The notes beneath the pieces were generated by a model. That model did no database searches, was not told the DNA's origin, and saw nothing but the letters and a program-made list of their open reading frames with translations. Below are positions 1 to 12,574 of a stretch of DNA of 64,000 nt, in pieces. Each line of letters opens with the position of its first letter. Position 1 is the first letter of the stretch. The stretch is taken from NCBI RefSeq assembly GCF_050436995.1, contig NC_134756.1:2170001-2234000 (forward strand). The letters run 5' to 3'. A program made the position numbers and the translations under genes. Source of the DNA: Anticarsia gemmatalis. Taxonomy: Eukaryota > Arthropoda > Insecta > Lepidoptera > Erebidae.

Positions 1-295
1 CTATAAAAATTGTGATATTCTATTGACTGGCTCTGTGACGTGGTCGGTATTGTATCCAACTGCTGACCACGAGGTCCCGGGTTCTAATCCCAGGTCTCTC
101 TCAATCTTATATATAGATTATTTTTAATAGTAAGTAGTCCTGAGCTTGGTATCGTAACCGGCAGGTACCTAACCTATATGGCAATAACCTCGTCCCATAT
201 TACATGGGACTATCATTGTCAATGGCGTAACGCACGCGTATTTCATACACTTCTGCTTACACCTTCGGGTATAATAAGCGTGATATCGCAATACG
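1..295 (+). mobile_element. tRNA-derived SINE at the left edge
   Basis: The tRNA-like head (about 24-108) has GGTCCCGGGTTCTAATCCCA as B box, followed by a tail with GCGTATTTCATACACTTCTG and TTACACCTTCGGGTATAATA, known from lepidopteran SINEs. The head does not fold as an intact tRNA gene. Confidence 0.65.
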
Positions 296-540
296 TAGGT
301 ACATTAGTACGTATTGCGATTGTTATTGAATTATGAACAAGTCACTCACGCCGAAAATATAGGTCAATTTCCTCTAGTGAGGGGAAAATGGATTAGCGGA
401 AATGAAAGTTTGTTCCGTAAGGTCACAGCTAAATGGGAAAGGTTATCGCTTTATCTACTCGCTTCAAATCATTTCTATTATCTTGCTTTCGTTAGTAGAT
501 AAAGTTTTGACAACCAATCACTCAATTTCCTTATTTAAAA

Positions 541-722
541 AGACAACTCCCGCACTAAGAATTGCTCTTGTGTTGAAGATTTTTACAAACAAACAAACAA
601 CGGACACAAAGTACGACCGAACCCGAAACATTTGTGGATCGCACAAATATTTTTTTCGTGTGGGAATCGAACCCATGACCTCTTAACGCAATAGTAGCGG
701 CGTGACTCCTAAACCACTTAAC
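541..722 (-). mobile_element. tRNA-derived SINE, family A, minus strand
   Basis: Reverse copy: AACTCCCGCACTAAGAATTG at the left, GGAATCGAACCCATGACCTC as the reversed B box, and AAACCACTT near the head. It sits 30 nt past the receptor exon 5 donor. Confidence 0.8.
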
Positions 723-755
723 TAAGTATTTTAAGGTAACGCTTTGGATACTCAC

Positions 756-852
756 CAGTGTTAAGAATCCGAAGAAGCATATTTCGACAGAAGCAAACGC
801 CATATGAATGAATATCACTAGCCCGAAGATATCGCTCAGTTTGTCTGCTAGT
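756..852 (-). CDS. Odorant receptor exon 5
   Basis: The exon runs from acceptor TATTTTCAG to donor GTGAGT. It encodes the membrane segment IFGLVIFIHMAFASVEICFF. It is the last exon found. Only repeats are visible between here and the left edge, so the gene must continue outside the window. Confidence 0.8.
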
Positions 853-3800
853 CTGAAAATATAAGATACAGTCAGCAACTTTTTTATTTTATTTATGTAC
901 CTACATCTTATGCGGCCTCATGATATATCTGGCGTATAATAAGTATGAGAACATATTTCTTTAGATTTCATTATAATGTCCTCCTAGCCGATATACGGCT
1001 ACGGCCGTCAGTTTCATTGAAACTGGCCATCTGTGCAGGACTTTGTTTATAGTGTAAAAGTGTGTGCACAATACACAGCTACACTCTCTATTCCATCACT
1101 CTCATAGTCTGGTGGGACGGATAACCGACACGACCAGTGAGAGGTCAGGTGCAGGACCGACGGCTTTACGTGCTCTCCGAGGCACGGATTCATTAATAAT
1201 TAATTAAGAGTATTAAGACAAAGTAATATTAGAAACCTAACTAACCTTTTTCGTCTAGCTTTTAGGTACAGTCAGCTCCAAAAGTCGCTTAACATGTTTT
1301 TTCAAAGATGATTCTTAAGCATATAACTTCTAAAAAACATTTGACATCGATTGAAAGTTGAACTAGATTTTGTTAAGATACGTTTAAATTAATAAGATTT
1401 CGTAATAAAGAGATTTTAAAAATATAAAGTTGTTATGCTACTTTTGTGGTCACTGAAAGTAAGACGCTCAAATGACTCCCAGACATAATTTCCTACACCT
1501 GTTCACTGAAAACTTTTTCTCTCAAAACATAGCTTCATCATTTTTTCATTATGAAAATATGTCCTTGTGGTCCAAGACTTAATATTAGGTTGGGGAAAAG
1601 TCTTTTCGCATTATAGTACCTATGTATGAACTTGTAATAAAATCTTCTCTCTACACAAAAAAAGCTCGATATTTGAGTACCTCACGAGCTCACTGAAAGA
1701 AACCTAATGAACCGTGTATTCATTTGTGATTCTTGAAGCCAAGGAGATTTGATTACAAGTTCATACATACTATAATGCGAAAAGACTTTTTCCCGACCTA
1801 ATATAACACTTACAAAACTTACCTTAACAGTTTCTGATGGACATCGACAATTCTTTTAATCTCTTCATAACTCTCCGAGTCACATTCATGTATATTTTGT
1901 TTCATTATTTTGTTCGTGTCGTGTGTTTTAATGGCGTGTTTCAAGTCTTCTTGTAGCAAGTGAAGGAGAGCGCTCACGTTGGATGTCATTGTCGCTATAG
2001 TTAGGTCGAAAGGTAGGTAGAAACCTGCCTGGCTTGGGACCGCTGAAATGACAAAAATAGAAAGGGTTTTGGGGACATGAATTATTAATTATATCCAGTA
2101 AGTTGTATCCATGGTTTATATTTTGTAATTGCGTTCTTTAACAATAGACATTTACATTGCAAATACGATTTAATCATAACGCAAGTATTTATGAATTTGG
2201 TAGTTGAGGTTTACAAAAAAATATTAAACTTATACCTAGGTACTCGTAGAAGATTCATCTAAAATGCTCAGGCTTTTATTTTTTTCGTAAATAATGTTGA
2301 AATTATAATTGTTGCAAACTGAAAGATTTTATTAGGCACTCGTTTAATTCCAACGAAAATACTTAAACGTGACGTCACTACATCATATTTCTATTAAAAA
2401 GTATTTGACATTTCATAAAGAGTAGCTGATTTGACTGGTAATCACTTTTTACGTTAGAAACAATTTTCCCATCAGATCTATGCTACTGTTGGGTGGAACT
2501 GAATAAATACGAATACAAAATGCCCAACGTGACCCAAAAACCAGCGGTTCTAATTATAGATTAAGTACATAAATAATTGCTTCGTCTCGTCCCCGAAGCG
2601 GTCCTTAATGGCGTTTTTCGCACAATGTGGTACGTGATGGGATGACAGCTACCCCATACTAAAGTTAACTACCCTCTGTTAGTTTAGCATCTTTACATAC
2701 ACATATAAAAACACGCGTTGTGCACAAGGGAATAGGCAGCAATCAAAACGCTTCTTCCCGAAAATTATAAACTTCTTTTGCTCCATTCACATTTATACAT
2801 TTCACATCACAGACTGCCTCCGTGGCGCAGTGGTTTAGGTCACCACGCCGATACCACTGCACCGGGAGGTCGTGGGTTCGATTCCCACACGGAGCAATTA
2901 TTTGTGCGATCCACAAATAATTGTTTCGGGTCTGGTTGTGCTTTGTGTCCGCTGTTTGTATGTTTGTGAAAGTCCCCGCGACACAAGAGCAATTCTTAGT
3001 GCGGGAGTTGTAAAAAAAAAAGACAAAACAAAACATAAGTATACCGACCTACTTGTGCATAATATAATTGTGATAATGATACTTACTTGAAACCAAAGCT
3101 CATCAAAAATATCTCTAAAATGAAGATTTTAAACTCTCGCGAATTATTAACATAATATTATATTTCAACGGGTTTTAAACGCGATTGGAAATTATATGTT
3201 ATGATACCTTATTTATCTACTACCCAACGTTTCGATCGAACGTCATCGACCGTGGTCACGGACTGACTGATGTGGCTGCCAAGCGTCGTCTCTTTGTAGC
3301 GTGAGTTTTTACGTCTACCCTCACTCTTAGAGGCAAGCACTTGCATTCTATTTTGTTTTTTTTTTCATTAAGTACATACTTGTTTCTAAACCTATTATTT
3401 CGATTCAAAATAAGTTGCATTTTCTTCTTGCTCATTAATTGCGCATGCACTGGCATGCAGTATCCATCTTAAAAGATTGTATATTTGTTTTTTTTTAACC
3501 CATTACTGTCCTACCGCAGGGCAAGGGTCTCCTCCCAAACGAGGTGGAGGGGTTAGGCCTTGAGTCCACCAAGTGCGGGTTGAGGACTTTGCATGCCCTC
3601 AATAAATGTATTACACAAATTTTAGGCATGTAAGCGGTTGATACGCACTCCCAATGGTACTAACTTAGCCTCACGACACCTCACTAGAAACTTGAGAATT
3701 CTAAAATATACTTACTGCAAATAACTTGCCCAATATACGTCAGTAGAAATGTCACAATATTGTAATGTGCCCACGCATTGATCGCAGGGAAAGGGAACAC

Positions 3801-5130
3801 GTACTCGTTGGTGCCCGTGATCAGGTTGTAAGCAGTTATTATGAACGGCATCACCTCAAATATTGTCAGGTTTGCGTAGTTGAAGGCTAGGAATACTGGA
3901 AAAGGTAATTCATAAAATTTCTGTATGAGAAGATAAATTTCTTATAGGTCGGTTTAAAACTAAATTGTGCTTCAGAAAACCTAATGTTTGGACAGAGTTC
4001 AGGTTGACATCCGAATTTGATCAATAACAAGTAGCTACTGCTAGGTGCGTAGGTATCCACTAAATTCATATTTCATTTTGGCAATTATAGACCAGTACTC
4101 AGAGCAGGGAAAATACCAAAACACATCGTAATTGCCTTAACCGCAGCAAAAGCACCCTGGAGGAGGTATTTTAGGCGTATTTGGTATTTTACCGTTTGCA
4201 AAATAACCTCAGATTCAGGGGTTTATGTATGAAATTCGGTAATTATAGCTAGCTCCTAAACTGAGAGGTATGTTTTTGTAAAAAATATTTATGGAATGTT
4301 ATAAATGCAATAAATATGTATGTGTACTATCTGAAGGTAGCCGGATCCGACGGAGATACGCTTTCAGTATTACATTCTTCTTGTCATCACTGCCCAGTCC
4401 CTTTGGCCACAGTTCACCGATCTCTAAAAACATGTCTCTTATTTCAGACTTTTTCCGAATATACGTGAGTAGCTTCACAAGATCTGGAAAAATACTTTTA
4501 ATCAGAAAAAATGCCAAATTAGTAATAAAAGTGTGCAAACATGAAATTACTGAAAGCGAATAAGAAACAAATAGATTTCAAACTCTTTGCTAGACACCAA
4601 TAGCATAGTCTGAAAGATTTCTGAGATATCAATAAGATTTTAGCGTAATGACTACTGTTTGCAGTATTGTATGCAATCCAGACTATCTGTCTATCTATCG
4701 GATGAATGTATGTTTGCTACCATTTCACAAACATCTACCGGAGGGATTATAATAAAATGCACCAATAGCTTATAACCCAAATTAACGCACACGAAACTTT
4801 TTACCCCGAGAAACCTTCTCACGCGGACAAATCGCAAGCAGAAGCAAACTTTCCATAATTTTATACTATCTACTTACCAATAAAGAACATAACATCAGTA
4901 GGCACCGGGCGGACAGTCTCCAGAAAATTGTCAGGCCTGATTTTGGACACCAAATAAAACTGTCCAGTGATAAACGGGAAAAAAGAGACGAGAAAAAGAA
5001 AATGCTTCGTGTTATTCCAAGTTAAATAAGTAGGAGAATTGTCAAAGAAGTCTATACCAACGATTTTAAATAATGTTAGGTAGTGGTTAAACGTCTTTTT
5101 GTAAGTTGATGGGAGTTCGGACCACGACAT
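756..5130 (-). CDS. Odorant receptor (insect 7TM_6 family), 5' five exons, partial
   Basis: Insect odorant receptors are seven-helix ligand-gated cation channels that work with the co-receptor Orco in sensory neuron dendrites. Five minus-strand exons join in phase: 5130-4878, 4483-4328, 3895-3716, 2042-1823 and 852-756, giving about 302 residues. The start ATG at 5130 opens MSWSELPSTYKKTFNHYLTL, a typical cytoplasmic N-terminus. Exon 3 carries hydrophobic helices and the family-like stretch FPFPAINAWAHYNIVTF. Exon 4 is the charged loop ending in DVHQKLLR, and exon 5 (LADKLSDIFGLVIF onward) is a membrane segment. Donors are GTAAGT or GTGAGT except exon 2, whose GTACAC is weak and chosen because it gives the required phase. 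Lepidopteran receptors usually run about 380-440 aa, so the last helices must lie left of the window. No stops or frameshifts are seen. The subfamily and ligand cannot be told. Confidence 0.85.
971..1190 (+). repeat. Dispersed repeat with palindromic core
   Basis: GCCGATATACGGCTACGGCC, the palindrome CAGTTTCATTGAAACTG and GCAGGACTTTGTTTATAGTG occur again, inverted, at 7170-7240. It is probably a SINE- or MITE-type family; I cannot name it. Confidence 0.5.
1585..1801. mobile_element. Mariner-type MITE, intact copy
   Basis: TTAGGTTGGGGAAAAGTCTT at the left and the inverted GACTTTTTCCCGACCTAA at the right, flanked by TA. Length is 217 bp and the whole is strongly palindromic, with GAACTTGTAATAAAATCT mirrored in the other half. 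Confidence 0.85.
1823..2042 (-). CDS. Odorant receptor exon 4
   Basis: The exon runs from acceptor CATTTCAG to donor GTAAGT. It encodes GFYLPFDLTIATMTSNVS followed by the long charged intracellular loop. Phases match exons 3 and 5 exactly. Confidence 0.85.
2814..3012 (+). mobile_element. tRNA-derived SINE, family A
   Basis: The head TCCGTGGCGCAGTGGTTTAG and the B box GTGGGTTCGATTCCCACACG are followed by ATTTGTGCGATCCACAAATA and a tail ending TTCTTAGTGCGGGAGTTGT. It lies in the receptor intron between exons 3 and 4. Confidence 0.82.
3498..3645 (-). mobile_element. tRNA-derived SINE, family B, 3' body only
   Basis: AACCCATTACTGTCCTACCG, GGGCAAGGGTCTCCTCCCAA and GAGGGGTTAGGCCTTGAGTC form the body seen complete at 24487. 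The tRNA head is missing. Confidence 0.72.
3716..3895 (-). CDS. Odorant receptor exon 3
   Basis: The exon runs from acceptor TTTTCCAG to donor GTAAGT and encodes 59 full codons with hydrophobic helices. The stretch EYVFPFPAINAW followed by AHYNIVTFLLTYIGQVIC is typical of lepidopteran odorant receptors. Confidence 0.85.
4328..4483 (-). CDS. Odorant receptor exon 2
   Basis: A good pyrimidine-rich acceptor ends in TTTTTCCAG. The exon encodes DLVKLLTYIRKKSEIRDM onward, a loop rich in charged residues, and ends near LRRIRLPSD. The donor GTACAC is weak. It was chosen because it leaves phase 1, which exon 3 needs. A second phase-1 GT lies about 30 nt upstream, so the exact end is uncertain. Confidence 0.7.
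4878..5130 (-). CDS. Odorant receptor exon 1
   Basis: This exon encodes the N-terminal 84 residues plus one base. It contains the cytoplasmic N-terminus and the first membrane segment (FLFLVSFFPFITGQFYLV). It ends at a strong GTAAGT donor. The first ATG of the open frame is used; no upstream in-frame coding sequence is seen. Confidence 0.85.
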
Positions 5131-5743
5131 CTTGAACTAGGGATTGCTTAAAACACAATGAATAAAGATTCTTTTGATCGAAAAAGTAAGAGTTATGGGT
5201 GTAAAGTAACAGGAATATAGTATGAAGAAGATAAAGGTTGTGGTTTTCTGCTTCGATCAGAAGGGTAAAATGTCTAATTTATAACAACTTTAACCCTCTA
5301 ATGTCAAACTGCTAGGCCAAGATCTCCTCCTGTAATGAGGGATGGTATATAGTAGATGATAGTGCGGGATGGGGATGTTAATTAATTTTAGTTTAAATAA
5401 GGTAGGGGACTTGTGTCCACGAAATTCTTTAGTGAAATACTTGCTGAACTTTCTACATAAATTAGCGTACAAATTGAGATAATTACTTAACTTCAGGTTG
5501 AAATAATAGCACAGCATTTTTAATAGTCAATAATTATATAAAATTATCGCTTCAGGCTCAATTCCTTCATTATGTATAATTTCTTCGATTTGCGTAGATT
5601 TTTTTATAATTATTTTGTTTGATTTAACATTTTTTTTAATTTATATTTTCTGAAGAAAGTGTAAAGGCACGTCCATTCTTTTAGGTGCAAAATTTTACGT
5701 TACAGTTCTTTAGGCAAATTTTCCAAGTTTCACTTTTTTAAGA

Positions 5744-5885
5744 CGTTACTGTCCCACTGCAGAGTCTTCCGAAAGAGGGAGGGGGTTAGGCCTTCAGTTC
5801 ACCACGCTGGCCAAGTGCGGGTTAGGGACTTTGCCCACCCTCGAAAAATGTATTACACATTTTTTAGGCATGCAAGGTTTCATCG
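5744..5885 (-). mobile_element. tRNA-derived SINE, family B, truncated
   Basis: Diverged copy with GTTACTGTCCCACTGCAGAG and CCACGCTGGCCAAGTGCGGG; it lacks the head. Confidence 0.7.
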
Positions 5886-6194
5886 CGATGGTTTGAGGTA
5901 ATAAAATTATATTTATTTGACAAATAAAGGGAATAAATAAAACAATCAAATATTTATATCCATGTACCATTTTAATTCAGTATTTATTGAGATATGGAAA
6001 TGTGACACAAATCAAGATAGAGGTCCCGGCGGCGGCTTACACTCTGTAGCGTCACTATACATACAACGTCTTGTCTGCATATGCCAAATAATAACTAACT
6101 ATTGTTTATTTCGACTACTGAAAGTAGTTACATTTTAATGTTAGTTAGTTACAATTTCTGTAAGAAACATTTTAGAATATATAGAGATTACACT

Positions 6195-6380
6195 GAAGGG
6201 CAAGCTACATTTAAGTGCAGTTACATTTAAGTGTAGCTTACACTGAAAGTTACACTCAAGTGCCGCTTAAACTGAAAATGCAACATTTAAGTGAAAGCAG
6301 TGCAAGTTACATTGCAAATGCAACTTACATTGAAAATTAAATTACACTTATATGCAGCTTACACTAAAAGTGCAAAATGC
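6195..6380. repeat. Degenerate short repeat cluster
   Basis: About ten variants of TTACATTTAAGTG and CTTACACTGAAAGTGC stand close together in direct and inverted order. The unit is irregular, so it is not a clean satellite. Confidence 0.5.
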
Positions 6381-7169
6381 ATCAGGACTATTTTTTGATT
6401 GGAATGTTCATCAAAGGATGAATAACTGTTTTACTTAAATTTCGGTTTGTGCTATTGTTTTGAATAATAACTGGCATTAACTGGAATGTTTGTTTTTTGT
6501 TTATTATATTTTTTTATTTTGTTCGACGTCGAAATGAACAATAACTAGTATAGACTCAATAACAAAAGATGTTTGCATATGCAGCAAGCATTACATGTGG
6601 ACGGATTGTGCCTTCCTACTGTACAAATATCTACTATGTTACATTGCAATAGAGTCCAATTTAGACTAAACACACATAGACACGAAGCTTTCAAACAAAT
6701 CCTACCGTTTCCGCAAAGTAACAAATATAAATTCGGATTTTTTTCTTTTACGCAGATATCTGTCGTACTGTATTCATCAATTTTATATTATTCAAATAAA
6801 ATATTACCAAATTACCAACATGTTGATCAAATTCAGGGATTCCAGATGATCTAAAACATAGTTTAATATTTACAAACTGAATATACTCGTATTTTAAGGA
6901 ATCCCTATAATACTTCCGAAAGTTGTAACACGTAATATAAAACTTTGTAGCACTTTTTTGGTGTCAAAATCTACGTCAAGGATACCTCCACTTTGCAATC
7001 TCTCTCGAGTCATTACAGACGTGCGAACTACGTCACGTCATTTCATCGGACTATCTTGCACTTAAACACTGGTACATTTTTATTCTTTTGATTATGACAT
7101 AATATGTAGTTCGCATTTGTAATCACCGATTTGAGTAGTTAGTAAACCGTGGAAAATAATATGAAACTA

Positions 7170-7240
7170 TAAACAAAGTCCTGCGCCGTTGATCAGTTTC
7201 AATGAAACTGACCACCGTAGCCGGATATCGGCTAGGACAT
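7170..7240 (-). repeat. Second copy of the palindromic-core repeat
   Basis: AAACAAAGTCCTGCGCCGTT, CAGTTTCAATGAAACTG and GTAGCCGGATATCGGCTAG are the reverse complement of 971-1060 with a few changes. Confidence 0.5.
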
Positions 7241-10200
7241 AGTTATTATTAGCCGGCGGGCATGACTGCAGACTTGCCTCTGGGCATGTCCGTCTAGTGA
7301 ATATTTTTTTTAACAATGCCCAACGTTACTAAGTTTTCACACCAAAATAGTGTCAAAATATGAGTGTCCATACGACAAATATCCGCTCACATCATTATAA
7401 CCGAACGTAAAGTGTAAAACCGCCGTTAAACGTTCAACTAAGTACACTGCGTTTTGTTCTTAAAGTTAAATGATTTAGCAACACGACACCTTAACAATTA
7501 TTATATTATATATCGGCTTACACACACGCACTTTATAAAAAATCAGTCTAAAATATATTAAGGCAACTTGAGAATATAATATATATTCATATATTTGTGA
7601 TGTCCGATTGCGTTCTCATTAAAACAATGGAAACAAATAAAATAGTTTTTTTGACATTCAAATCTAAAATTTCGACAGGTTTTTATTATTAAATCCATTT
7701 CCAGTAATATTTTAGCGCAAGTTATATTATAATGTAAGTTATACTTCGGTGCAAATAACAGTGTAGAGTAGATTGCACTCCAAGTGAAAAAAAGTATCAT
7801 AAATAAACCTGTCTTTATTTTGTGAAAAACAACCTTTAAATGAATACCTTTCACATAATTATTGAGATCCAGATCTAAAGATCTTATACGTAATGAGTAT
7901 TATGTATTTGACAAGAAATTACATTTAGCAGGATAATATCATTGACCAAACAGGAAACCTAAATAATTGTCGCCATATTCAAAAAAATATATGAAGTTAA
8001 GAAAGGTTTTTAAAGAGTTTTATTTATTTCACTCCTTAGCGAAATGAAAAAGAGAAAACATATAGTAGTAGTTTTTTTACTAAAATAGGTTTATAGTGTT
8101 TGTTTTTAAGAGGGCTAGTATATTAATGAGATTATAAGATAATTAAGTTGGAAAACGCAACCGGACCCCACAAGGACACTAAGAGTGTCTAAGTGCAAAG
8201 TGTATAGAACCACACAACATATTTCATACTATTTGCTGATAATAAAACACATCACAAAGAGAAAAGTGTCTATGTCCCTATGTCCAACCAGTACCACGAA
8301 TTGGAAAAAAAATGTTTAAAAAGTTGAAAATAAAATTATCAATTATCGTTCCTTGCATACCTTTAAAAACAAATTATTCGAAAATATAAAAAAAAAAATG
8401 GTTAAGTTATCCTTAGTTGGGAATTCCCAACTTTTTTTTTATTTTTTTTTATGGATCTATGACATAGTGGTATATAATAAGGTTTCAACATTCGATATAA
8501 AAAATAATGACTGTGAAAGTGTTTGTTTATCAGCAAATAGTACTAAAATAGTGGCGTTATAGAAGGTGAACTAACGGATTATAATATATTAAATTATTTC
8601 AACGCTTCGGGGATTACGTGAAATTCATTATACTGATTACAAACATTTTATTGTTTAAATATAATTTATTATATTCAATAACACTGTGATTTATTTATTT
8701 ACAAATAAAATTTCGATATTTTGTTATATCATACTTTGCTTAAAGAGCAACAAAAATCTATTCTGACTTTACTACTAAATATATTTTAAATCCATAATTT
8801 CGAAAATGTTTAATTTTTCGCCACAATCAATTTTTACACCCATAATATATGTTATCACATAATGATGTCATTACACGTATACGCAATTAAACTACGTATA
8901 CGTACCCGTACACGGAATCTCAATTTCTTTTAACCAATCACGAGTTCACTGACCCGCCGACGTTGGCAACTTGATGTAGGCGACTTTTTATTTAAAAAGC
9001 CTTTTATATCCGCTACTAAATTTAAAACAAATAAACCGCCAACATAACTCACCGACAGGTGTAAGCTTGTTGGCGACTTTGACGCGAAGATTTCGTTACT
9101 AATTCATATTCACTAGACTGTACCAAACAAATAAATCACAGTATTATTTCTAAATACATTTATACAAGAAATGATTCAACATTAATGATCAACATTGATA
9201 GTTTCACTCCCGTTAAATTCGCAAAACACAACGTTCTTATAATATGAATAAACAATACATATACAGTTATATATAAACGCACTAGTATATAACAACAGTG
9301 AACATATGTTTATTGTGAATGTTAAAGAGTCGAGAATCCTATGAGAGTATAAGACCGAATTTAAATGGACCTTATTCAGTAGTAAAGTTATTGAGAATAT
9401 GTACCTGTATTTTGTAAACCATTTCTAATTCTTTTCAAAGCCAAAATAAAAAAATCTACTGTTAGAATTTATTTGAAATGATCAGATATTTTTTATCTCG
9501 TTTTATAGTAAGCTTTTAAACAAAACTGGCACTGAAACGTGTTTTTTTTTAGCTTGGTATTCAAGGAGGTAAAAGTCTATTATTTTTGCCATAAGCAAGA
9601 TGGCTTGTGGGTATTTTATGGGTTATTTAATTTCAAATATTTTTAACTTTAGTAAACTGGATTTAATCAGGCACATTCTTCAATATCCAAACTACTGATT
9701 AGGACCTTAAAAAACCTTTAGAAAAACAAGTTTTCTACAACAGAAATAAGTAAATTTCGTACTAAATTCAAAGAATAATCGACTCCACACATAACAAACA
9801 TCGACTAACACAATAATTATATTATAATAAATAATTTAAATACACATTGTTCATTTGGTGTCAGACTAAAGTGTACAGCGACCTTAAGAAAATTTGGACG
9901 AAAAAAAATTACAAAATAACAAAAATAAAAAAAGGTTTTTTTCTACTTATGAATGTACTGTTATAAGTTGTTTATTTATATATTAAAAAGACGAATATAC
10001 ACTTGTTTTTATGTAATATGTTTTTTACATTATTTACATTTATTTACATAGTAAAGCTAGAATAAAGCTACCCATTCAACGAAGCTTGTTTGTGAAACGT
10101 TTGATGTCAACTCCGAATTTCAGCCATAGATGGCGTTGGTGCAGATAGAACTTGAAACAAATCAGTATAATAGCGTTATTTATTACTAACGTTTTGAATT

Positions 10201-10807
10201 TTATTATGTTGTTTATTATGTAAATGCTTTTACATAGATCAAACATTTTCAGTATTTTTCGTTATTTCACTTTATTACGACTATATTTGTATTAAATATT
10301 TTCAAGAAGAAATCGAATCTACGACTTTAAATAGCAGTTGTGATTATCCATTGGGCCACATGTGTCGTAGATTAGTTTCGTATTTATATACTGATATTAT
10401 ATTATATTCTTATTCTCCTACATATTTCTCGGAGATTGTCATCAAACGATACTTCCACAAAACTCACAATATTTACATAACTTTCAAACCGCAACTTATA
10501 TTAATAATACGTTACATTACAATATTTATGTTACATTTATAAATTACAACTAAATGAAAAGGCCAAGTGCAAATTATATGTATTTGTGTAAAACATAAGC
10601 TTATTTATATATTTTAGACAATTTTATTATTTACTTTATTAACCGACTTCGAAAAGGAGGTTCTCAATTCGTCGAAATCTTTAACTCCTTGTATAATGGT
10701 ACAGATTTACGCAATGCAAAACTTTTATCCTGATTGATAGTAACTCATCATTGAATGTACCCAAATTTCTATAGTTCGAACACTCGCTTTGTTGACTTTA
10801 TACAACG

Positions 10808-11000
10808 CGCCTAGCTTTGTGTATTTGAACATAGCAACAAGTCTTTGCACAGAATGTAGAAACAAAAACAATTAGTGCGGGTAACAGAGACATAATAACG
10901 ACCACGTCTGTGTTCTACCCCCTACGCTGTGTATGTACGTCTATTGCTTTTATTATTTATGCTGCGGCTTGTTGCTATATTCAGGCACACAAAGTAAAAA
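10808..11000. repeat. Imperfect inverted repeat, possible MITE
   Basis: CTTTGTGTATTTGAACATAG followed by CAACAAG is mirrored by CTTGTTGCTATATTCAGGCA followed by CACAAAG about 130 bp away. No clear target duplication is seen. Confidence 0.4.
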
Positions 11001-12433
11001 GATTCATATTATACGATTCGCGTGTCTTTTGTTTTTAATTTTGGCCTAAACGGCTTGTTGCTATATTCCGAGACAAAAAGATTAACGGTGAGTACTATAA
11101 GAATCACTGATCAGTTAATACGCCTGAAATTCAGCATAGCTTTTTCATTACGTAGATGTGTACGCATCCTACATAGTGATATCTTAATTGTATCAAAGAG
11201 AGATCTTGATTTATAGGGCTTTTTATTTTATTTCCAAAAGTCGTTTTTTTGTTTTCATTGTTTTGCCACTGTATATTGAACCTTATTGGCATATAAGGTT
11301 TATATTTCATAAGTATTCGCATAAGATTGTCATGAGATAACGGCTTTGAAATTCTTAGTTTATTCTATTTAGCAAGAGTTACAAAATATTTTTCAATCGA
11401 AAATCGGAATTATTTGAAAACCATACTAAACTTTTATCTTCCAAAACAATTTGCAATGTATAAAATCATTATATTTTCTGACACGTTAATTAATATGTAA
11501 CAAAGATAATAAAATTCCCTGCCTTGTTCCACCGCAAACAAACAAACATAGAAAACAAACGTACAAAAATCTTTGTTAAATATTTTGTAACTTTAGCTGA
11601 ATAGACATAGTTTTTAATAAAGACAACTGCACATAAGATACGTGCACGCAAATTGCGGCGCACAGCTACGTATCCAATGTGCGGGCGACTTTATTAAAAT
11701 CTCAATTTTCTTTTCATTTTCCAGCTATTAGATAACATAAGTATTACACATTTTGTGACTTTGGACATTAACTGAGACAATTTCATTCATTTCGTTTACG
11801 TGTGCTAAGGAACTAAGTATTCTTAAATTATAAAGGATATTGTTATCGACTTTAATAAATCGACATAAGGTTTAAATTCCTTTAGCTATTCGTACATTGA
11901 ATTTCCGACTTTACACAAACACTTTAGATTCCAATATACGATATTTTTCTTTAAAAGACAACTCCGTTCGCAGAAATAGTCGTCTTTTTAGCAAAAACAG
12001 GTACCACCAGCATGTGTATTGCGTATCTTAGTTGACAAATATTTGATAGGGACTATACATTGCCTCTTCTCTAAACTGATGATAATTATTACTTCATTTC
12101 GAAGCAGCAATACACTGCGAAACTATCAAAACTACGTACACTAGTTGCGAACACAATACACATAGTGACTCGACACAACATTTCTTTCTAATTTTTGTTT
12201 TAGGCATTTGTCACCCCTTTCACCTGAGAGTAAGTGACTATGAAGATGTTAAATGTCTATCCAAAAGACTCCCATATGTTTTTCTTATTATACAAATATT
12301 TGTTCCACGGGAACAAGCAAAAGTCGAATAACCTTTAATTTCCAACCTTAAATTCATGATATCAAGGCTTTATATTAATAATTCAGTTTTATATGTTCTA
12401 CGAATATGAGCTCTAACTACATAGATATAAGGC

Positions 12434-12574
12434 TTACACTTCATCGCCGAGGTCTTGCACGCAGTTCTCAGCTATTGGTACAAATTTATCATCAATTTGT
12501 ATGAGAAGTATACTTTTGTCGACGTGCGATCGCAGTTTCGGGTCGCGGTGGTTTGGTGTCCATTTGTGTACCAC
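12434..12574 (-). CDS. pcx: Pecanex terminal exon with stop codon
   Basis: This exon encodes VVHKWTPNHRDPKLRSHVDK onward and ends IAENCVQDLGDEV followed by TAA at 12436-12434, the conserved pecanex C-terminus. Candidate poly(A) signals on the minus strand are an ATTAAA near 12335 and an AATAAA at 11695-11690. Neither can be confirmed from sequence alone. Confidence 0.92.
   Translation of the reverse strand: MVHKWTPNHRDPKLRSHVDKSILLIQIDDKFVPIAENCVQDLGDEV

Larger units (their letters stand above)
5131..12433. other. Intergenic region between pecanex and the odorant receptor
   Basis: 7.3 kb, AT-rich, with no ORF above about 100 codons and no family recognised in any frame. It holds the family B SINE, the short repeat cluster, a palindromic-core repeat and a possible MITE listed separately. 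A short CCGACTTCGAAAAGGAGG block near 10645 belongs to a common moth repeat. The remainder is featureless to the eye. The receptor's promoter should lie just above 5131 and pecanex's 3' UTR just below 12434. Confidence 0.7.

Noticed and set aside
2814..2895. Possible true tRNA gene
   Set aside because: A and B boxes are clear, but the cloverleaf is imperfect and the tail recurs in other copies; it is a SINE head.
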